The translations under genes and the position numbers were made by a program. Positions 31,964 through 41,574 of a stretch of DNA of 64,000 nucleotides are shown here, piece after piece (position 1 is the stretch's first letter; every line of letters begins with the position of its first letter). A model generated the notes under the pieces. That model saw nothing but the letters and a program-made list of their open reading frames with translations, was not told the DNA's origin and did no database searches. The stretch comes from GCA-2728135 sp002728135 (GTDB taxonomy: Bacteria > Pseudomonadota > Alphaproteobacteria > UBA828): positions 1-64,000 of the forward strand of contig CAXEND010000010.1 of the NCBI GenBank assembly GCA_963997635.1, given 5' to 3'.

Positions 31964-33090
31964 CCATGCGTCCACAGAACTATGTTGTAGTTTGGATTGT
32001 TGGGTTTATTCTACTAGCTATTATTCTGCTATTGCTCAGTGATATTTTGTTGCCTTTTATTGCAGGAATTGCTGTAGCATATTTTTTAGATCCAGTTGCT
32101 GATCGATTAGAACGCCAAGGGCTGTCTAGAATCCTTGCAACTTCACTTATAACAGCTGCTTTTGTTATTATTATAGGTTTAATGTTATTTTTCCTTTTAC
32201 CTATTTTGCAAGGACAAGTAGTAGAGTTTCTGAAAAATTTACCAAATTACTTTCAATCTGCTCGGGGTTGGGCGGAGCCTATGATAGAGCGCTGGTCTGC
32301 TGAGTTAGAGCCTGATCGAATGAATAAAGTTGAGTCTGTTATAGAGGATTTTTCTGGAAGGGCTGTTCAGTTTACTCTTAGCCTAATAGGTGATATCTGG
32401 GCAGGTGGAATGGCACTTGTTAATTTCTTGGCACTTATTTTTATAACACCCGTAGTGACATTTTATATGTTACGAGATTGGGATAGCATTGTAGACAAAA
32501 TTGATAATTGGTTACCTCGCAGGCAAGCACCTACTATAAGAGAGCAAGCTAAACTTATGGACTCTACTTTATCTGGTTTTGTTAGGGGAACAGGTTTAAT
32601 TTGTATAATCCTTGCAGCTTTTTATGCTGCCACGCTGAGTGCGGTTGGACTTGAATTCGGTTTTGCTATTGGTGTCGCAGCAGGTTTGCTATCGTTTGTA
32701 CCTTATCTAGGGTCTATAGGAGGGCTACTTATTTGTGTAGGTATGGCTCTTATTCAGTTTGATGATGCATGGGTAATAGGTGTCATTGCTGGTATTTTTA
32801 TTCTTGGACAAATAGTAAGCGATTATATTTTAGTTCCTAGACTCGTAGGTAAGCGTGTTCGTTTGCACCCTGTCTGGATCATTTTTTCAGTTTTAGCTGG
32901 TGGAAGCCTATTTGGGTTTGTAGGAATGCTAGTTTCTGTTCCTGTTGCCGCTTTAGTCGGGGTCCTAGTTAGATATGGTGTAACAAATTATTTAGAAAGC
33001 GATATGTTCAAACACGATACAGATGAAACTAATTCTAGCCCTATAGGATCTGGCAAGAATGAGAAGCCAGAAGGGGATGGGTTGAATTGA
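31960..33090 (+). CDS. AI-2E family transporter (PerM-like)
   Basis: A 376-residue inner-membrane protein with about eight hydrophobic segments, including the family's paired N-terminal helices (AIILLLLSDILLPFIAGIAVAYFLD). The late glycine-rich block is FVPYLGSIGGLL, followed by GSLFGFVGMLVSVPVAA. I use the ATG at 31960 because it overlaps the DUF2066 stop by four bases; a TTG at 31921 would lie well inside that gene. Members export or exchange diverse solutes, so the AI-2 name should not be taken as function. Its stop overlaps the TTG of hdaA. Confidence 0.88.
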   Translation: MTMRPQNYVVVWIVGFILLAIILLLLSDILLPFIAGIAVAYFLDPVADRLERQGLSRILATSLITAAFVIIIGLMLFFLLPILQGQVVEFLKNLPNYFQSARGWAEPMIERWSAELEPDRMNKVESVIEDFSGRAVQFTLSLIGDIWAGGMALVNFLALIFITPVVTFYMLRDWDSIVDKIDNWLPRRQAPTIREQAKLMDSTLSGFVRGTGLICIILAAFYAATLSAVGLEFGFAIGVAAGLLSFVPYLGSIGGLLICVGMALIQFDDAWVIGVIAGIFILGQIVSDYILVPRLVGKRVRLHPVWIIFSVLAGGSLFGFVGMLVSVPVAALVGVLVRYGVTNYLESDMFKHDTDETNSSPIGSGKNEKPEGDGLN

Positions 33091-33773
33091 ATTTCCAAAA
33101 CCTGGATTCACAGCTAGTTCTTGATCTAGGACACAGACCTGCCTTGGAACGCGAGGATTTTCTTATTGCTCCATGTAATAATGAGGCTGTTTCTCAGGTT
33201 GATAAATGGCCTTCTTGGACATCTCACTTATTAATTCTTGTAGGCAACCCTGGTAGTGGCAAGACTCATTTAGCGAGTGTTTGGAGAGCTATGTCCGATG
33301 CAACTATTATAAGTAGCAAAGACCTTAATCGTGACCATAACCCTTGGCGCCTTTTGAGGCCAGTATCTGCATGTGTTGTAGAAGATGTATCAGAAAAAAT
33401 TGACGATCAGGCTCTTTTACACTTAATAAATGTTGCTACTGAAGTTGGAGGATTTTTACTGATTACCTCTATTAAAGCCCCATCAAAATGGCCAATAAAA
33501 TTAGCAGATCTTGCATCTCGAGTAAGAGCTGCACCAATAGCAACATTACATGAGCCTGATGATAATTTGTTAGCTGCAATAATGGTGAAACTTTTTGCAG
33601 ATAGGCAGTTAAGCGTGGCCCCTGAGGTTATAGGTTATTTGGTTACGAGGATAGATAGGTCTTTTGATGCAGCTAGAAGTATTGTTGAGGAGTTGGATCG
33701 AACGGCACTATCTCAAGCAAGGTCTGTTACTATACCTCTTGCTAGAGAGGTATTAATAAAGCTAAATAACTAA
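33087..33773 (+). CDS. hdaA: DnaA-related regulator HdaA
   Basis: A 228-residue AAA+ protein like DnaA domain III. Hda-type proteins bind the sliding clamp and drive ATP hydrolysis by DnaA to stop re-initiation of replication. Visible: a clamp-binding QLVLDL at residues 9-14, Walker A GNPGSGKTHLA at about 55, and a reduced Walker B (CVVEDVSE). It has no DNA-binding domain IV. The start is TTG at 33087, overlapping the perM stop as TTGA, with AAGGGGAT 9-16 bases upstream, so its translation depends on perM and should be low. Confidence 0.88.
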   Translation: MNFQNLDSQLVLDLGHRPALEREDFLIAPCNNEAVSQVDKWPSWTSHLLILVGNPGSGKTHLASVWRAMSDATIISSKDLNRDHNPWRLLRPVSACVVEDVSEKIDDQALLHLINVATEVGGFLLITSIKAPSKWPIKLADLASRVRAAPIATLHEPDDNLLAAIMVKLFADRQLSVAPEVIGYLVTRIDRSFDAARSIVEELDRTALSQARSVTIPLAREVLIKLNN

Positions 33774-33795
33774 TCCATAATTCAGCCAAGTTTGA

Positions 33796-34986
33796 CTAAA
33801 TTTCATTAATTCTTAAAATCTTAATATTTTCATTTTCAATTGTGAATGCTAATCGTCCAGCTTTTAAAGCTAAAGCAAGTTCACCAAATATTTCCCTTCT
33901 CCAACCTTTAAGTGCAGCTATTTCATCACTGCGAGCCTCTAATGCTTTTACTGGCATAGCTGCAATTCTTTGTAAGTCGTAATTATTTGCAACTATACGT
34001 TGTGCAACTTCTGCTGTTTCACATTGAGTCTTAAGTAATACTTTTAGTAGATCCATCATAGGCTCGACACCCCTATATGTTTCTTTTTTCTCTGGAGGGG
34101 TTGGCCAACTATTTTTTGGAGATTCAATAGCAACTTTTACACAGTTTATGATGGCGTCACCCCACTGAATGTCACCTTTTCTATTTTTCAGAGACCTGAC
34201 TTTTGATAGCTCTGATACTGAGCTAGGGGCAATAGCTGCGATTTCATTAATTGCCTCATCTTTAAGAATTCTTCCACGTGGTATATTTTTTTTTCTAGCC
34301 TCAATTTCTCTCCATGAGGCGATTTCACGAAGGATCACATAAAATCTGTTGCTTCCGCCACGAGTTTTAATTTTTCTCCAAACTTGAAGAGGATTAATGT
34401 CATAATTACTAATGTTTAGTAGGGTGTTCATATCTTCTTTAATCCAGCTTTCACGCCCAGTATCTGACAATTTTTTTCTAAGTTTTTCATAAATTATTCT
34501 AAGGTGGGAAACATCAGAAAGAGCATAGGATAGTTGTTTGTCACTTAATGGCCTTTGAGACCAATCAGTAAATCTAAGAGTTTTATCAATCTTTTCGCCT
34601 ACTAACTTATTAACAAGCTTTTCATATCCGGCAGCATCACCAAAACCACACACACTTGCTGCTACCTGTGTGTCAAAAATAGGGCTCGGTATTTTACCAT
34701 TTAAATGATAGAAAACCTCTAAATCTTGCCGAGCAGCATGGAAGACCTTTAAAACAGTCGTATCGTTGAGGAGTTTTAAGAGAGATTCTAAATCGATATC
34801 TTTAGACAAAGGATCAATTATAACGCTTTCTTGTTCACCTCCTATTTGAATTAAACAGAGCTTTGGCCAGTAAGTTTTATCGCGAATGAATTCCGTATCA
34901 ACAGTAATAAAACTTGAAGTAAGCCACCCGTTTACGTAGCTATTCAAGGTTTTTGTGTCTTTTATTATCTTTATTTTTTGATTCAT
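33796..34986 (-). CDS. rnd: Ribonuclease D
   Basis: A 396-residue 3'-5' exoribonuclease that trims tRNA and other structured RNAs. DEDDy residues are visible: D30 and E32 in TVDTEFIRD, Asp in VFHAARQDLEVF, and Tyr/Asp in LSYALSDVSHLR. An HRDC domain follows at about 210-290 and a C-terminal helical region to the end. Its start overlaps the stop of the ankyrin-repeat gene by four bases, so the two are one operon. It converges with hdaA. Confidence 0.94.
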   Translation of the reverse strand: MNQKIKIIKDTKTLNSYVNGWLTSSFITVDTEFIRDKTYWPKLCLIQIGGEQESVIIDPLSKDIDLESLLKLLNDTTVLKVFHAARQDLEVFYHLNGKIPSPIFDTQVAASVCGFGDAAGYEKLVNKLVGEKIDKTLRFTDWSQRPLSDKQLSYALSDVSHLRIIYEKLRKKLSDTGRESWIKEDMNTLLNISNYDINPLQVWRKIKTRGGSNRFYVILREIASWREIEARKKNIPRGRILKDEAINEIAAIAPSSVSELSKVRSLKNRKGDIQWGDAIINCVKVAIESPKNSWPTPPEKKETYRGVEPMMDLLKVLLKTQCETAEVAQRIVANNYDLQRIAAMPVKALEARSDEIAALKGWRREIFGELALALKAGRLAFTIENENIKILRINEI

Positions 34987-35588
34987 TGCTTTGCTCCAGC
35001 CTTTAGAAGAATATCAACTATAGATTGATGCCCCCTGTCTCTGGCAACTTTCAGTGCTGTTTGCCAACTGTTAAGATTAGATTGTCTATCAATATTAGCG
35101 CCTGAATTTAGTAAGGTTTTTACTATTTCTACTCTCCCATACCTTGATGCGATAATAAGTGCTGTCCGTCCATATTGATCAGTCCCATTGATATCAGCTC
35201 CATACATAAGGAGTATTTTAACAGTTTTATTTCCATTATATTTCTTTGAAGCCATCATGAGAGGAGTGCCGCTATTTTTGCCTCCCTTACCAATCTTTTC
35301 GATATTAGCACCAGCTTTAAGAAGAATTTTTATAACATCATTTTTTAGTAAAAGTGCTGCCCAGTGAAGTGAAGTCCATCCAGCCCAGTCTGGAGTGTCG
35401 GGTGGTATTCCCTGATGCAGAAGCTCTTTTATAAGTGTTATATTACCTTCTTTAGCGGCTTCAACTATTGGATGAGTGATAGTATCGTTAGCTGGAGCAA
35501 TTTGTTTAAGCTGATCATAAGGTAGAAAAATGCTTAGGGAGTTAAGTAAAATAGCTAAAGCTAGGATTTTGCATAACAAGAATTTCAT
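34983..35588 (-). CDS. Exported ankyrin-repeat protein
   Basis: A 201-residue protein with an N-terminal signal-like segment (LLCKILALAILLNSLSIFLP) and about five ankyrin repeats. Examples are DWAGWTSLHWAALLLKNDVI and DQYGRTALIIASRYGRVEIV. Ankyrin repeats bind other proteins, and in this setting the partner would be periplasmic. It is upstream of rnd with an ATGA overlap. Coupling of an exported protein to a cytoplasmic RNase is odd and probably reflects transcript economy rather than shared function. Confidence 0.82.
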   Translation of the reverse strand: MKFLLCKILALAILLNSLSIFLPYDQLKQIAPANDTITHPIVEAAKEGNITLIKELLHQGIPPDTPDWAGWTSLHWAALLLKNDVIKILLKAGANIEKIGKGGKNSGTPLMMASKKYNGNKTVKILLMYGADINGTDQYGRTALIIASRYGRVEIVKTLLNSGANIDRQSNLNSWQTALKVARDRGHQSIVDILLKAGAKQ

Positions 35589-35763
35589 ATCTATGTATTT
35601 GGTTGCTTATTAATTTGATGAGAGATAAAACATTTAAATTTTAGTTAGACCTTGACAAAGTTTTAGATAAGGTGTGCTTTTCGCTCATTATCAATAATTA
35701 ATTATGCACTTAATTCAATAGAGTTGCATTAATTACTTCTTTTATTTTCTGAGGCTAAAGAAT

Positions 35764-37539
35764 ATGCATCGATATCGATCCCACACTTGTAATGAGTTGA
35801 CTCAAGATTTTGTAGGTAAAAATGTAAAACTTTCTGGATGGGTGCATCGAGTCCGTGACCATGGGCATCTTGTATTTATAGATCTGCGTGATCAATATGG
35901 CATAACTCAGTGTGTCGTCGAGGCCTCTCATGAGGAGTTCAATAGTATAAAAACCCTTAGGCAAGAAACAGTTCTATCTTTGATTGGGAATGTTGAGCCT
36001 CGAACTAAAGATACAATCAACATGAATATACCAACCGGTCAAATTGAGTTACGAATTGAATCACTAGAAATAATTAATGAGTCTTTAACCCTTCCGATGC
36101 CTGTTCATGGTGATCATGACTATAGTGAAGAGATCAGGCTTAATTTTAGATATCTTGATCTCAGAAGAGAACGAATGCAAAAAAATATTGTATTACGTTC
36201 AAAAATAATTAGCAGTATAAGGCACCGTATGTTGGAAAAAGGCTTTTTGGAGTTGCAAACGCCAATTCTTACAGCAAGCTCACCAGAAGGTGCGCGTGAT
36301 TTTCTTGTGCCTAGTAGACTTCATCCCGGGAAGTTTTATGCTTTACCTCAGGCACCACAGCAATTTAAACAGCTAATTATGTGTTCAGGTTTTGATCGTT
36401 ATTTCCAGATTGCACCATGTTTTCGTGACGAGGATGCTAGAGCAGATAGGTCTCCGGGTGAATTTTATCAACTTGATTTAGAAATGGCTTTTGTGGAACA
36501 GGAAGATGTATTTGATGTAGTTGAGCCAGTAATGCGTGGTGTCTTTCAGGAATTTTCTAGTTACACTGTATCTGATCCTTTTCCTAGAATCACATATGCT
36601 GATGCCATGTTACGTTATGGAACTGATAAGCCAGATTTGAGAAATCCAATTGAAATTTCAGATGTAACAGAATTATTTAATAACAAGTCTGTTAACTTCA
36701 AATCTTTCAAAAATGTTATAGAAAAAGGAGGTGTAGTTCGGGCAATACCAGCAAAAGGTGTGGCAGAAAAGCCAAGGTCATTTTTTGATAAATTAATAGA
36801 ATTTACAAAAGGTCTTGGGGCTCCTGGTCTGGGATATATAATATTTTCTGATAATCAAGCTAAAGGTCCCATAGCAAAATTTATACCTGATGATATTCTA
36901 GATAAGTTGCGTGCTGAGATAGGTGTTGAGAACGGAGATGCAATTTTTCTTTCTTGCGATCAAGAAAAAAAAGCAGCTTATTACGCTGGAAATGTAAGGA
37001 CTGAATTGGGCAAACTTTTAAATTTAGTTGAAAATAATACTTATAAGTTTTGTTGGATTGTTGATTTTCCAATGTTCGAATTTGATATGGAGAGTGGAAA
37101 GGTAGAATTTAGTCATAATCCTTTTTCAATGCCACAAGGTGGACTAGAGGCACTTACAGAACGAGACCCACTTGATATTCTTGCGTGGCAGTATGATATC
37201 GTCTGTAACGGTGTAGAATTATCTAGTGGAGCTATACGTAATCATCGTATTGATATCATGCTTAAGGCCTTTGAGATTGCTGGATATTCAAGAGCTGATT
37301 TAGAGAATCGTTTTGGTGCTCTCTTTAATGCCTTTCAATATGGAGCACCACCTCATGGGGGCATTGCTCCGGGTATAGACCGTATAGTAATGCTATTAGC
37401 AGATGAACCAAATATTCGTGAAGTGATACTTTTCCCTGTTAATCAAATGGCACAAGATTTAATGATGGGTGCTCCTGCCGAAGCAAGCAGTAATCATCTC
37501 AAAGAGCTTAATCTTCAGATAAAGAGCATTAAAAGTTAG
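35764..37539 (+). CDS. aspS: Aspartyl-tRNA synthetase
   Basis: A 591-residue class II synthetase of the bacterial type. An OB-fold anticodon-binding domain fills about 1-105 (GWVHRVRDHGHLVFIDLRD). Motif 2 is FRDEDARADRSPGEF, the Asp-binding QAPQQFKQLIM sits nearby, a GAD insertion domain occupies about 290-400, and motif 3 is PHGGIAPGIDRIVML near the C-terminus. Many alphaproteobacterial AspRS also charge tRNA-Asn, which cannot be decided by eye. It is divergent from the rnd operon. Confidence 0.97.
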   Translation: MHRYRSHTCNELTQDFVGKNVKLSGWVHRVRDHGHLVFIDLRDQYGITQCVVEASHEEFNSIKTLRQETVLSLIGNVEPRTKDTINMNIPTGQIELRIESLEIINESLTLPMPVHGDHDYSEEIRLNFRYLDLRRERMQKNIVLRSKIISSIRHRMLEKGFLELQTPILTASSPEGARDFLVPSRLHPGKFYALPQAPQQFKQLIMCSGFDRYFQIAPCFRDEDARADRSPGEFYQLDLEMAFVEQEDVFDVVEPVMRGVFQEFSSYTVSDPFPRITYADAMLRYGTDKPDLRNPIEISDVTELFNNKSVNFKSFKNVIEKGGVVRAIPAKGVAEKPRSFFDKLIEFTKGLGAPGLGYIIFSDNQAKGPIAKFIPDDILDKLRAEIGVENGDAIFLSCDQEKKAAYYAGNVRTELGKLLNLVENNTYKFCWIVDFPMFEFDMESGKVEFSHNPFSMPQGGLEALTERDPLDILAWQYDIVCNGVELSSGAIRNHRIDIMLKAFEIAGYSRADLENRFGALFNAFQYGAPPHGGIAPGIDRIVMLLADEPNIREVILFPVNQMAQDLMMGAPAEASSNHLKELNLQIKSIKS

Positions 37540-37582
37540 GCTAAACCAGTTTATCTTCGTATATAGCTTGATCTCTAATTTT

Positions 37583-37616
37583 GTAGAAAAAGATGGGGTG
37601 TGCTGTGCACACCCCA
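37583..37616 (-). terminator. Rho-independent terminator of nrdJ
   Basis: GGGGTGTGC and GCACACCCC (37595-37615) form a nine-pair GC-rich stem with a three-base loop, extended by one T-A pair. On the minus strand it is followed by TCTTTTTC. It lies 43 bases past the nrdJ stop. aspS converges on it from the other side. Confidence 0.85.
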
Positions 37617-37658
37617 CTAGTTACAGTGGCCATGGTGACCGCGGGAGATAAACGGTCC

Positions 37659-40600
37659 TTAGGAGCAGCCACTGGTTGAACCACAGGTGTCACATTTCAT
37701 GCACGTCCCATTTCTTACTAGTGTAAAATTTCCACACTCTTGGCATGCTTCTCCCTCATAACCTTTTAGCCTTGCCTGCCGCACTGATTCTAATTGATCA
37801 GAGACATTTTCTGGATCACGGTTTTGTGAATCATACACCATAGCGACAGCTGTATTTCCCTCAATAGTAGGCGTTGTATTGGATTCTAGTTGTGATTTGA
37901 TTATAGAAGTTGGGTTTTCTTGGTCATCAGCACCACCTGTTAATACCAAGAGGTTACGTCTAACGTATCCAGCACTTACACCTGTTACATCAAAATTAGG
38001 ATTTAGTTCTTCATCTTCTTCATCTGGTGCTGGCATGTGTTCATTCTCATTACCTCTTCCAATGCTATCTGGGAGTAGATCATCTGGTTCTGCATGTGAT
38101 AAATCTGAGCGTCCAAGGTAAGAGATAGCTAATTCTCTAAACATATAGTCTAAAATAGAAGTTGCACGTTTAATGGCGTCATTTCCTTCAACAAAACCTG
38201 CAGGTTCAAATCTAGTAAATGTAAAGGCATCTACATATTCTTCTAATGGTACTCCGTATTGAAGGCCAATTGAAATAGCAATTGCAAAATTATTCATTAG
38301 ACTCCTGAAGGCTGCACCTTCCTTATGCATATCAATAAATATTTCCCCAAGTGATCCGTCTTGGAATTCACCAGTTCTTAGGTATAGCTTATGGCCTCCA
38401 ACAATAGCCTTTTGAGTATATCCTCTTCTCCTATGAGGTAATCGACGTCTTTCTCCTATTTGTGTAACTATTCTTTCAACAACCCTCTCGGCGACTCGAG
38501 ATGCACGTTCAGTTTGGCTGTCTTCCATAATCTCATTAGTGTCTTCATCGCTTAATGTCATCGCACTGAGAGGTTGTGATAATTTTGAACCATCTCTGTA
38601 TAAAGCATTCGCTTTGACACCAAGTCGCCAAGAAAGTATGTAGGCATTTTTACATTCATCTATTGTTGCATCGTTATTGAGGTTTATAGTTTTTGAAATC
38701 GCTCCGGATATAAATGGTTGTGCACTGGCCATCATCCGAATGTGGCTCTCGGAGCTCAGCCAGCGTGAACTTCTGGGACCACATCTATTTGCACAATCAA
38801 ACACAGGCAAGTGTTCTTCCTTAAGATAGGGGGCTCCTTCCAAAGTCATTGAGCCACAACAGAAAACATTAGCGACCTCAATTTCTTTGTCTGAGAATCC
38901 TATGTGTTTAAGTAAATTAAAAGACATATTTGAAAGATCTGATTCTTTTATACCAAGTTTTTCTATGCAGAAATCTTTACCTAAAGTCCATTCGTTAAAT
39001 GCAAATTTAATTTCAAATGCCCCTTTTAGGGCCTCTTCTAATGCATTAAGTTCTTTGTCAGAAAAGCCTTTTTCTCTAAGTGCTTTATGGTCAATTTCAG
39101 GTGAGCCATTTAAAGTTCCTTTTCCAACAGCATAGTCAACTATTTCTTGAGCTTGTTCATTATCATAACCAAGAGTTTCCAACGCCTTTGGCACTGCTTG
39201 GTTTATAATTTTGAAATAGCCACCACCTGCAAGTTTCTTCATCTTTACAAGAGCAAAATCTGGCTCAATGCCTGTAGTATCACAATCCATAACTAGTCCT
39301 ATGGTCCCAGTTGGTGCAATAACAGTGGATTGGGCATTGCGATACCCATGTTTTATGCCGAGTTCAAGGGCTTTATCCCAGGAATTTTTTGCTGCTTCAC
39401 TTAGAGGAAGGTTTTCAAGGTTGGTGTGGTCAAGGGGGACAGGCCTTATAGATAAATCCTCATATCCACTTGTGTCTCCATAAGCAGCCCTTCGGTGATT
39501 TCTTATGACACGCAGCATTGCTGTTGAATTATTTTCATATCCCGGGAATGGTCCAAGCTCGGCGGCCATTTCTGCAGAGGTAGCATATGCTGTGCCAGTC
39601 ATAATAGAACTTATAGCCCCGCAAATTGCTCGCCCCTTATCGCTATCATAAGGGATACCAGAAGCCATAAGAAGTCCGCCTATGTTGGCGAAGCCCAAAC
39701 CGAGAGTTCTATAGATATAAGAGCGTTGAGCTATTTCAGGAGAAGGGTATTGTGCCATCAGTACAGAAATTTCTAAGGTAATGGTCCAGAGTCTTGTTGC
39801 ATGTTCGAATGCTTCTATGTCAAAACTTCCAGACGGTTGTTGGAAAGTCATTAAATTCAAGGAGGCTAAATTGCATGCTGTATCATCAAGAAACATATAT
39901 TCTGAACACGGATTAGAAGCGTTTATTCTTCCGTCTCCACTACAGGTGTGCCAATCATTAATTGTGGTATCGAACTGTATTCCTGGGTCAGCTGATGCCC
40001 ATGCTGCATTTCCTATTTCATCCCATAGATCTCTGGCTTTGATAGTTTTATGAACTTTACCATCCGTTCGCCTTATTAAATTCCAATCTTTATCTTTTTC
40101 CACACAATCAAGGAATTCATTAGTTACTCTGACAGAATTGTTGGAGTTCTGACCAGAAACTGTAACATAAGCTTCAGATTGCCAGTCTGTATCGTAAGTA
40201 GGTATTTCTAAAGATGTAAATCCTTGCTGTGCAAATTGAATCACTCTCTGAATATAACTCTCTGGAAGCATTGCTGCCCGGGCATTTTTTATTGCGTTTG
40301 CTAGGTTTTCGTTGTGTTTTGGATTAAATTTACTTTCTATGTCGTCTCCATTTTGGCAAGCGGTCATCACTAGATTAAGGTGTTTTTCAGCTAATTTTGA
40401 GCCTGCTACTAAAGCAGCTACTTTTTGTTCTTCCCTTACTTTCCAGTTCACAAATGATTCTACATCTGGGTGGTCAACATCAACTATGACCATTTTAGCA
40501 GCTCTACGTGTAGTTCCTCCCGATTTTATTGCTCCTGCAGCACGGTCACCGATTTTAAGAAAACTCATTAGGCCAGAAGATTTTCCACCACCGGATAGAG

Positions 40601-41330
40601 ATTCACCATCTGCACGCAATTGCGAAAAATTTGTTCCAGTTCCTGAACCATATTTGAAAAGTCTGGCCTCTCTGACCCAGAGGTCCATTATTCCACCTGG
40701 ATTAACTAAATCATCATTGATACTTTGTATAAAACATGCGTGTGGTTGTGGATGCTCATAGGCTCCTTCGGAAGCAACCAATTCACCACTTTCAAAATCT
40801 ACATAATGATGGCCCTGAGCGGGGCCATCTATTCCGTAAGCCCAATGAAGACCTGTATTGAACCATTGAGGCGAATTTGGGGCACACATCTGCATGCATA
40901 ACATGTAGCGCATTTCGTCAAAATAACTTTTCGCATCAGCTTCTGCGTCAAAATATCCAGCTTTCCATCCCCAATAGGTCCATGTTCCTGCTAGTCTGTC
41001 AAAAACTTCTTTGGCAGAGATTTCTCCTCTAAATTTTTCATTATTGGGTATGCCATTAAGAGCATTTTCATCTGCTGTATGACGCCATAGCCAAGAAGGC
41101 ACATCGTTTTCTTCGACGACTTTAAGTTTAGTAGGGACTCCTGCTTTTCGAAAATATTTTTGGGCAAGAACATCACAAGCTACCTGCGACCATGCAGCAG
41201 GAACTTCTATATCATGTTGTGCAAATACAACTGATCCATCAGGGTTTTTTATTTCACTTACTGTCGAGCGAAAATCTATACCGAAATAAGGTGATTGCTC
41301 CTCTTGTGTAAAAATTCGCGCGATTCGCAT
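37659..41330 (-). CDS. nrdJ: B12-dependent ribonucleoside-diphosphate reductase
   Basis: A 1223-residue class II ribonucleotide reductase, which uses adenosylcobalamin instead of an oxygen-made radical to make deoxyribonucleotides. Active-site features are NPCSEYMFLDDTACNLASLNL (Asn, Cys, Glu) and the two proposed redox cysteines near the ends of the barrel. A Ser/Thr-rich segment precedes the C-terminal zinc-ribbon-like tail CQECGNFTLVRNGTCMKC, which re-reduces the active site. No class I reductase genes are in the window, so the cell may depend on B12. Tandem NrdR boxes lie about 160 bases upstream and a strong terminator follows. Confidence 0.95.
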   Translation of the reverse strand: MRIARIFTQEEQSPYFGIDFRSTVSEIKNPDGSVVFAQHDIEVPAAWSQVACDVLAQKYFRKAGVPTKLKVVEENDVPSWLWRHTADENALNGIPNNEKFRGEISAKEVFDRLAGTWTYWGWKAGYFDAEADAKSYFDEMRYMLCMQMCAPNSPQWFNTGLHWAYGIDGPAQGHHYVDFESGELVASEGAYEHPQPHACFIQSINDDLVNPGGIMDLWVREARLFKYGSGTGTNFSQLRADGESLSGGGKSSGLMSFLKIGDRAAGAIKSGGTTRRAAKMVIVDVDHPDVESFVNWKVREEQKVAALVAGSKLAEKHLNLVMTACQNGDDIESKFNPKHNENLANAIKNARAAMLPESYIQRVIQFAQQGFTSLEIPTYDTDWQSEAYVTVSGQNSNNSVRVTNEFLDCVEKDKDWNLIRRTDGKVHKTIKARDLWDEIGNAAWASADPGIQFDTTINDWHTCSGDGRINASNPCSEYMFLDDTACNLASLNLMTFQQPSGSFDIEAFEHATRLWTITLEISVLMAQYPSPEIAQRSYIYRTLGLGFANIGGLLMASGIPYDSDKGRAICGAISSIMTGTAYATSAEMAAELGPFPGYENNSTAMLRVIRNHRRAAYGDTSGYEDLSIRPVPLDHTNLENLPLSEAAKNSWDKALELGIKHGYRNAQSTVIAPTGTIGLVMDCDTTGIEPDFALVKMKKLAGGGYFKIINQAVPKALETLGYDNEQAQEIVDYAVGKGTLNGSPEIDHKALREKGFSDKELNALEEALKGAFEIKFAFNEWTLGKDFCIEKLGIKESDLSNMSFNLLKHIGFSDKEIEVANVFCCGSMTLEGAPYLKEEHLPVFDCANRCGPRSSRWLSSESHIRMMASAQPFISGAISKTINLNNDATIDECKNAYILSWRLGVKANALYRDGSKLSQPLSAMTLSDEDTNEIMEDSQTERASRVAERVVERIVTQIGERRRLPHRRRGYTQKAIVGGHKLYLRTGEFQDGSLGEIFIDMHKEGAAFRSLMNNFAIAISIGLQYGVPLEEYVDAFTFTRFEPAGFVEGNDAIKRATSILDYMFRELAISYLGRSDLSHAEPDDLLPDSIGRGNENEHMPAPDEEDEELNPNFDVTGVSAGYVRRNLLVLTGGADDQENPTSIIKSQLESNTTPTIEGNTAVAMVYDSQNRDPENVSDQLESVRQARLKGYEGEACQECGNFTLVRNGTCMKCDTCGSTSGCS

Positions 41331-41491
41331 GCTTTGTTGCTCCCTAAACTTATTTTAGTATTCCGATATGATTACCTTAGAATACAAAAGGATTTATAAG
41401 TAATGCCAGATATCTCGATATGTTGGGGTAACAACATCCAATATACCGGATATTTAGTGGGTAGCACGATACGCTCCATGAAATTGGTTAG

Positions 41492-41538
41492 CAACTATAT
41501 TTTGTGACTCTTTTAATAAAGTACACAATATAGTGTGG
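41492..41538 (-). promoter_or_regulatory. Tandem NrdR boxes upstream of nrdJ
   Basis: Two 16-base sites fit the NrdR consensus ACACWATATATWGTGT. The distal site ACACAATATAGTGTGG (41523-41538) matches 14 of 16. The proximal site (41492-41507; minus strand TCACAAAATATAGTTG) matches 12 of 16. Their starts are 31 bases apart, three helical turns, the usual arrangement for NrdR repression of ribonucleotide reductase genes. Confidence 0.7.
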
Positions 41539-41565
41539 GGCATCTCTGGGGATAACTTATGTAAA

Positions 41566-41574
41566 TGTGGATAA
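41566..41574 (-). promoter_or_regulatory. DnaA box near the nrdJ control region
   Basis: TGTGGATAA on the plus strand is a perfect complement of the DnaA consensus. It is 28 bases beyond the distal NrdR box. In E. coli DnaA binds upstream of nrdAB, so a similar link is conceivable here. It is a lone site. Confidence 0.35.

Noticed and set aside
35755..35964. Minus-strand 69-codon frame over the aspS start
   Set aside because: It is antisense to the conserved OB-fold domain of aspS and has no ribosome site.
41331..41500. Cobalamin riboswitch in the nrdJ leader
   Set aside because: No B12-box-like core or paired arms of the right size could be found in the leader.
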